In this document: one piece after another, positions 57,495 to 64,000 of the stretch
Position numbering within the stretch: position 1 is the stretch's first letter
Layout: every line of letters starts with the position of its first letter
Source: Diphasiastrum complanatum
Lineage: Eukaryota; Streptophyta; Lycopodiopsida; Lycopodiales; Lycopodiaceae
Length of the DNA stretch: 64,000 nucleotides
Assembly: GCA_029204225.1 (NCBI GenBank)
Contig: CM055099.1
Span: 40,905,631 to 40,969,630, forward strand
Reading direction: 5' to 3'
Made by a program: the position numbers and the translations under genes
Notes under the pieces: generated by a model
The model's input: the letters and a program-made list of their open reading frames with translations, nothing else
Told to the model about the DNA's origin: nothing
Database searches by the model: none

Positions 57495-57690
57495 GTTACC
57501 CTTGGATAAGGGTTACCCTTAGGATTAAGGGTATGAGCCTTTGGATAAGGGCAAGCAAGTGATTATACCTTGGTCGGAGGTATGGAGTCACGTGACCCTT
57601 GGATAAGGGGTACCCTTAGGATTAAGAATAGGTATCTTAGATTAAGGTACTAGTGTCTTTGGTTAAGGGCAAGTAGGTGTCTATGCCTTG
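57495..57690 (+). repeat. CCCTTGGATAAGGG-type repeat, period about 98 bp
   Basis: CCCTTGGATAAGGGTTACCC at 57499 recurs as CCCTTGGATAAGGGGTACCC at about 57597. Both are followed by TTAGGATTAAG, with further TAAGGGCAAG units at 57547 and 57663. Possibly internal to the F LTR. Confidence 0.75.
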
Positions 57691-57971
57691 GAAGGAAGTA
57701 TGGATCCTAGAGAGGTGTTAGAAAGTCATTGGTTGACTATTTTTCTAGACCTTGGGCCTCAACCTTGAACCATATCACTTTAAAGGTCCAGGACCAAAGC
57801 ATACATGCACAACTTGGGCATTGGGACCTAGTAAGAGGCCGCATTTCAATGGGTCCAATGAGTTCCCAACTCCCACAAGAAAGGCATTCAAAGAGTCATA
57901 GGTTATTCAAGGAGTCTCTTGACTTTCCATAAGCCTATGGAGGTTCTTGGAGGTTCTTTAACTCCCCTAGG

Positions 57972-57973
<2 letters not shown>

Positions 57974-58057
<84 letters not shown>
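57974..58057. repeat. (TC)n microsatellite, about 84 bp
   Basis: Perfect alternating TC. Flanking 58058-59340 shows no gene. A G-run at 58136-58145 and TTGGAG-rich bases at 58440-58580 are the only visible structures. Confidence 0.98.
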
Positions 58058-58060
<3 letters not shown>

Positions 58061-59344
58061 GGATGGGCATGGAACTCCATAGTGCACTAGAGGGGCCCAT
58101 GGGCCATCTATATGAGGGTAGTAGGGTGCCCATTGGGGGGGGGGGAATATCTCTCTTGCTTGCTTTGCTTATGCTCTAGAGTTGCTACTAGTGTGTGTAG
58201 AGTACTTTCTTGTGTGTAGTACGCTTAGGGTTTGGATCTTGCTTATGGTATGGGACATAAGTAGGGTTTGGATTTTGAGTATGCTATAGTCTATTGTGGT
58301 ATGCTTGTGATTTGTTTATGGTTAGCACGGGGGTGCTAGATAGGTCTTGCTTGGAGCTTGGATCTAGCTATGGTTGGGTGGTGAATACTTGAGACCAGCT
58401 TGTTATCTATCTTTGTGTTTAAGAGTAGAGACACAGGTGGAGGAGAGATCCTTGGAGGCTTGTAGATCCTTACTTGCAGGTGGAGGCATCCTAGCTTGGA
58501 TTTGGGGAGCATTTTGGAGCTTGCAGATTGCTTGGAGGACCTTTGGAGGCTCTACCTTGGATTTGGAGGACTTCCTCACCTCTACTTGTAAAAGGAAACG
58601 TACCTTTTCCTGCCACAGTCGCATTTTTTGAAAAATCCGAAGGTTGGTGAATTAACATATACTTGCACATTTTAACTCTATGAGAAAGTCCGACAAATGC
58701 GAAAACCCGAAGGATGATAGAAAAATGTGGTAGGTCTTATTTTGGCTCAATGTCGATTTTTCACAAAAGTACGAGAAACCTGACAATGTGTTTGGTATCC
58801 AGGGTTTTAGCCTACGAACCTACAACTTATTTTTGATTGCAAGAACAATCTCATTAATCTATTAAAACTGCAGTACATACATAATATGGCATTCACATTT
58901 CCATGCACAACAGAAAAACCTGACAAGAATGATCTATCAAGTCAAAGTATTTTTGGGAAGAGAGTACAAAGCTTGCCGCATATCAGCATACAAGTCCTAT
59001 AGTTTTTCTTTTCTATCTTTCTAACTTACTCTCTCACTATATTATGTTCCTCGTGGGCACATATATATACTCTAAAACACTATCTTCTAAGCCATTCTTG
59101 TAAACTAATGATTACGCTAAAAGCTAGTTAGCACGTGGTGCAGTCCATGTTAAGAAACATGACTAAATTTACAGGATAGCAAAACAAGAAACTGTAATAT
59201 CTACAGGTATCAGATGAGCAGACATAAAATCAAAAAAAAGAAGGAAGAGTTGCATCTGATCCTAGATCAATAATAAACAATGTGTCTGAAGAATTTTAAA
59301 CAAATTATATCACCAAGGAGAAAATTGTGAGCTTAATTTCCAAC

Positions 59345-59740
<396 letters not shown>

Positions 59741-59849
59741 AAGAATCGCCTAGTGAAGATCTGACTAGATCTTGTTGAATGCAACCAAAAGGACACCTGT
59801 GGAGCAAAAAATGGCTAGTCAATACCCTAATTACTTCACCCCCATGCCA

Positions 59850-60490
59850 TGGTAAACGAATGCAAGAGAGGAGGGGCTCTTGGCTACACGTATCTTCTTG
59901 CAACAAAATAGTGATAACTCTAGTAAGAGTTAAGTCTGAGTGTGTCGATATAATCATTACCCAGTTCTCATATGTAGAGGGCAAGCTTGAAAGCAATGTC
60001 ATGATTGCATCTTGATCGTCTATGACTAATCCGACAGCTGCCATCTATTGCAAGAGATTCTTAAACTAGTTAATGTGACTCTGAAGTGAATCACAACACA
60101 CATGTTGAATGTGAAGAATTTCCTTCATAGATGTAACTTAGTAGTTATGTCCCTCACGTCATATAGTGAGTTCAGGATGTTCCAAATGTCTCTTGATGTT
60201 TTAGTATTGTTGCAGTTGAGGAGCTCATTGTGGACCATTGCAGTTGAGGAACTCAGCATCCACAACACATCCCATGACCATTTGACATGTTCTTCAGGGT
60301 GTATCGGTCTTCCCTCATCACATTGAATAAGCACAAAAGCTTCACCATCCTTCGATTTTCACTTTGAGTCATCCTCTTCAGGTTTTACTTCTATACCTGT
60401 GACAACATCCCATAATTCGTTGGCGATTAGCAAGGTCTTCATCTTAAATTTCCACAAATGATAATTGGATCCATTTAGCTTGTCTACGAT
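59850..60490 (-). pseudogene. Copia E Gag, broken
   Basis: Minus strand: ELWDVV near 60420, TSRDIWNILNSLYDVRD and TTKLHL near 60130-60200. Then, in a new frame, DDQDAIMTLLSSLPSTYENW and LTLTRVITILLQED, the UBN2-type Gag order. Several stops and frameshifts. A 28-bp tandem duplication (TTGCAGTTGAGG... at 60210 and 60238) lies in it. The frame ends in the (GA)n tract, so protease and the rest of pol are missing. Confidence 0.8.
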
Positions 60491-60710
60491 GAGACCAGCT
60501 TTACTTTGAGAATCCGTTTGGAACTTAGTCTGTCGATTGTATCGATGACGCTAAGATGTAGTAATCCCAACAATAGGAAACCAATTCTCTGATACTGAAA
60601 GGTTGGAAAGAACTGGCGAGTTTGATATCAATTTGATATCATGACAGATATCAAGTATCAGAGCTTTCGCTTTGATATCATGTAGGAATCAGATAAAGAA
60701 GTAGTGAAAT

Positions 60711-60723
60711 AGCTCTAATACCA
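60711..60723 (-). other. Copia E primer-binding site
   Basis: Minus strand TGGTATTAGAGCT adjoins the LTR end; one mismatch to TGGTATCAGAGC. Confidence 0.8.
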
Positions 60724-61466
60724 TGTCGGAAATAGGTTAGATAATAGTAGCGGAAATTCCTACTTCCAATGCATGACTACGCCTATCAAAAATTGAACAA
60801 AGCCGTAGTGATGGGAATCACGTTCAATCTTTAGCAACTAACTTTAAAATCGCTAGACACTAAGTGATTACGTAGCCAAACATGAAGTATTGAATTCTCC
60901 GACAATTTCTATTAGTTACAAAGGAAATACAAAGATGCATGCATTCTGACATATACTGAACGCAACAAAGAATAGTATTGATTCAGGCAAAACAAATCAG
61001 ATGCTAATGAGCGCAAAACGATAGCGAATAGAAACCATGCACTCTAAGGTGTCTCTGAGTAGCTGAGGATAAGTCTGAAGATAAGCAGCTTTACTGAAGA
61101 AGCAATAGCGCAATAGCAACTCTAAAACAACTCTAAGAAGTGAGCTAGAATGCTCAGGAGAGTTCAAGCTTGAAAGCTTGATAGAGAGCTAACTACAATA
61201 CTTGTTGATTGATCTCTTCGATCATTTTCTTAACTTGAAACTGTATGAATATGAACAACTATTTATACTAAGAAATAAGGTCTTCAATTATGATTTCCAG
61301 TTGGCTGGTATCCGCTGGCATCCATCTCGTTCCTTGTCATTGATTGCTGATAAGTGGTAAAATTGGCCGTAAACGTTCTGTCTGCATAAATGAACCAAAA
61401 TTGTCTGCATAATTGAACCAAAACTGTAGTTCTACAGAAATGAACTAAAACAGCCATAGGCGACCA
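60724..61466 (-). repeat. Copia E 5' LTR, minus orientation
   Basis: Inverted relative to 56430-57124 and clearly similar along its length. A 25-bp duplication (CTGCATAATTGAACCAAAA unit near 61383-61430) explains its greater length. The start at about 61456-61466 adjoins a plus-strand Gag of another copia (K). Confidence 0.85.
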
Positions 61467-62067
61467 AGTGCAGAGACCTTGCATCTCAACAACCAACTTC
61501 TGAATATGAATTGGGATGGCAATGATCTGAACAAGCATGCTGGGAAGATGAAGGCCATCTTCGATCAACTAGCAGCTGCAAATCAGAATCATGCTATTCC
61601 GCCAGAGCAACAGTTCTTATATTTTATAAGGACTCTACCATCATCCATCCTAGTACAGTTTGAGGTCAGTACTCATGAGAATGCCTAATATTACATTTAG
61701 CGATGTTGTTAAAGCTTTGGCAGATGAAGTCATCATGAGAGATCATATTGATTCTCAAGACAGCCAAGACACAACATCTTTTGTCAGAAAAAAGAACAAA
61801 GAGAGAGTGCAAAAGCCAAGCACATCTTCAACAAATAATGAACGCAGCTCACGGCCACTTGTGGTATGCAATTACTGCAAAATAAAAGGACACTTAGAGA
61901 AGGATTATTGGGAAAATCCCAACAACATCTGCATTCATTGCAAGAAGAAGGGACACTCAACATTCGATTACTGGTATAATCCCAAGAACAAGAACAAAGA
62001 CAAGGCCCATACTGCAGGATCTTCCTATCAAGAGAAAGAGCAGGTGATTCATACATTGCTAAGATGA
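61467..62067 (+). pseudogene. Copia K Gag with two altered zinc knuckles
   Basis: LNMNWDGNDLNKHAGKMKAI and PEQQFLYFIRTLPSS are in one frame (to 61688); ITFSDVVKALADE onward is in the next (from about 61680). Two tandem knuckles follow, CNYCKIKGHLEKDYW and CIHCKKKGHSTFDYW. In both the final metal Cys is Tyr. The frame ends TGA at 62065. 62068-63075 contains nothing I can assign. Confidence 0.8.
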
Positions 62068-63075
62068 TCTGAAACTGATATCGAGCCAGGGAAGTATAGT
62101 TTTAAGAAGTATTCACTCTCCCAAGTGTCATCATCTGATTTCCTTTCCAGTTTATTAGATATTTAAAAACCATCCAATTTCTCAACTGGTGTCAGCGAAC
62201 GTTGATAATGTTTTTTGATACTAATAACAAAGGTAGTCAGATCCTCCAACTCAACTCATTTGCCTTCCAAAATCAAATATCCTTTCTGCTAAGTCATTTT
62301 CTCAAATAACTTACATGGAATATAGGACGAACTCCAACTTCCAATGAAATGCTCTTCTATTTGCACCTTGCCTATGGTACCCAACTGGCGTAGCCTATCC
62401 ACATGGGACATCCCTTTATGTCTGTCTAACTCAATTTGTAGATGGCAGTATCTCAAGATCAAGGTATGTTGCTCAAGTCAGAATCCCATATGTACAATGT
62501 TAGATTTGGTCTTTAGCTAGACAAAGTTAGTGCTTGATATGGTTTTAAATTTTTAATTTTAGTATTATTTTTTTTATTTTGGACACACACTTCCTATGCA
62601 CATGATGGAGAATCACTTGGGATTTTAGTCTTATGTGTCATTTTGGTTTTCACAAGACATTAAGTGGAAGAAGTTCAGAATATAAAGGGTTCCAGAGCAA
62701 CAGCAAAGATCAGCTTAAGCACAAATTCTGCATGTTTCTTGAGTTTTTATTTGATAAATTCGTTAAAAGAGAAAATTATTAGAATTTTCGTGAGTGTATC
62801 AATGGCTAATTCAAAATGTTTGACTCCAAGAAATCACTGGTTTGTGGCTGGATGCCCTAGATTGACCATCTATGTAGGGGTTGTGGCTTGATGCCCTAGT
62901 TTGATCCCATTTTATGACATTGATGCAATGAACATACTAATTTTTGAAAATGAAGCCATGAGTCATCTCAAATATACCTTAATAAAGTTCCATCTTAGTT
63001 AGCCTTACCAGACATAACGTTCGACCAGCTATCAGTCTTGTCGCTGATGAGAGACTGATGAGAGATGAAGGGGGG

Positions 63076-63335
63076 AGGGGAAGGTCCTGCTCCGAGGCCC
63101 TTCAGCCCCGGAAGACTGTGCGCCCGAGGGCGGAGGCCCGAGGGCACACAGTCTTCCGCGGGCGGAAGGGCCGAGGAGCCCGCCCTTCCCTGCCGTGAAT
63201 TCCGTTTTTACATTTTTTTTTTTTTTCTTTTTTTTTTACACGCACCTTCTGGGCGGAAGGTGCATGTAAAAAACGTAAATTTTTTTACGTGCACCTTCCG
63301 GTGTCCGGAAGGTGTCTGTAAAAAAAAATTGTCAA
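63076..63335. repeat. Cluster of GC-rich hairpins
   Basis: GGAAGACTGTG (63110-63120) pairs with CACAGTCTTCC (63147-63157). GCACCTTC/GAAGGTGC lies at 63242-63263. CACCTTCCGG-TGT-CCGGAAGGTG is at 63292-63314. Runs of T and A separate them. The open frame across the block has no known domain. Composition resembles the fold-back centre at 35.05-35.24 kb, suggesting a fold-back-type element without clear ends. Confidence 0.75.
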
Positions 63336-63538
63336 AAAATTTTTTGCCCCACAGATTACGTTTTGTGAGGCATCACCATTTCCTTTGTAAAAATTTAAAA
63401 ACCGATTTTACGGAGAAGGAAGAAGTTTTGTGATTCTAACAATTTCCTACTCAACCAAATTGTAATGTCTACAGAGTAAGATACCAAGAGTAAGATTTCT
63501 GCTAATTATGAAATCACATATCTGGGAGGAGCAACAAT

Positions 63539-63790
63539 ATGTCTTTGGCGAAGGAAGTGGAAGACACTCGTACTTGGGCTTCAGTTCTTAAGCAAGCTGG
63601 TAATTCCTCTCACCAAGTTCAGCCTTCGTTAGCGAATTCTACCTTAGAGAATGTTTTTACAAAACAAGAGAGAAGAGCCAAGAAGGCACTTGATGTAGAT
63701 CAAAAGAGATCGAATAAGAGAAATGATGCATCTGAGTCGATCAGAATACGCCGAAAATGTGTTGAAGCAGTACTGAATGTTGGACTACAA
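63539..63790 (+). other. Open frame of unknown origin, probably copia internal sequence
   Basis: ATG at 63539 opens MSLAKEVEDTRTWASVLKQ; a Lys/Arg-rich, unrecognised sequence of about 84 codons follows. Downstream it runs into copia RT sequence in another frame. No domain assigned. Confidence 0.3.
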
Positions 63791-64000
63791 AGAAAAAGCC
63801 ACACCAATTATAGCTGGAGCTAAATTGTCGAAGCAGGACTGTCCAACGACACCCAGACGATGAAAGACAGAGAATGGAAGGTATACCATACCAAAACTTG
63901 ATCGATAGTCTGATGTATTTAACAATCTGTAACAGACCCGACTTGGCCTTCTTTGTCTATGCATTGAGTCAATTCTCCTCTAACCCTGGCATAGCACATT
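63791..64000 (+). pseudogene. Copia reverse transcriptase / RNase H connection, cut by the window edge
   Basis: PIIAGAKLSKQDCPTTP near 63810-63850, then after a frameshift RMEGIPYQNLIDSLMYLTIC, RPDLAFFVYALSQF and SSNPGIAHW to the end. This is the standard copia block between RT and RNase H. It continues beyond the window. Confidence 0.85.

Overview
The window looks like a gene-poor, heterochromatin-like stretch of a seed-plant (probably angiosperm) nuclear genome; I cannot name the species. The reasons are Ty1/copia elements primed by initiator-tRNA-Met (TGGTATCAGAGC after the 5' LTR), Ty3/gypsy chromoviruses with C-terminal chromodomains, an Athila/Tat-like gypsy integrase, a Helitron Rep remnant, long (TC)n tracts and telo-box-like AAACCCTA motifs. 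Nearly all recognisable coding sequence belongs to transposable elements, mostly decayed and nested. I name the elements A, R, B1-B4, C, D, E, F, G, H, K, T and Z.

Left part (1-14.5 kb): the 3' half of a copia element (A) abuts an almost intact chromovirus gag-pol (R) that lacks its 5' LTR. After a low-copy stretch with telo-box motifs comes the only plausible host-gene signal, a terminal exon at 9066-9296 behind a clean splice acceptor. About 5 kb follow with no gene.

Middle (14.5-34.5 kb): several copies of one unusual copia family, B. B encodes Gag and protease, then an unrecognised segment ('X') where integrase should begin, and no reverse transcriptase. A related element (H) and a Helitron Rep fragment are joined among them. 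Copy B3 sits at the breakpoint of another copia element (D).

34.5-45.6 kb: a 1.1 kb fold-back element lies just before the 3' LTR start of D. It is followed by an Athila/Tat-like gypsy integrase (G), a long downstream coiled-coil ORF of unknown function, and the G 3' LTR. That LTR is split by a complete young non-autonomous copia-like element (C, 4.7 kb, TSD AATGA).

45.6-56.3 kb: an old chromovirus (T, LTRs about 8-9% diverged by eye) is interrupted by a very young copia-like element (Z, 6.5 kb, TSD AGATG, LTRs differing at 4 of 647 positions). Z has one uninterrupted 1342-codon ORF. Gag, protease and integrase are canonical, but the reverse transcriptase lacks its YVDD motif and RNase H is replaced by an unknown C-terminal region.

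Right part (56.3-64 kb): inverted copia LTRs (E), gag fragments of three copia elements (E, F, K), long (TC)n/(GA)n tracts, a GGGCCAA-type minisatellite, a cluster of GC-rich hairpins and a copia RT/RNase H fragment running off the edge.

Overall picture (inference): families B, C, H and Z share TGTGAA...TTCACA LTR ends (C: TGTGAA...TTTGCACA), the same primer site and a CACACGTGTG palindrome in or beside the LTR. They look like related copia lineages in which different parts of pol were replaced by unknown ORF sequence. Z and C moved recently, so an enzyme supplied in trans is likely.
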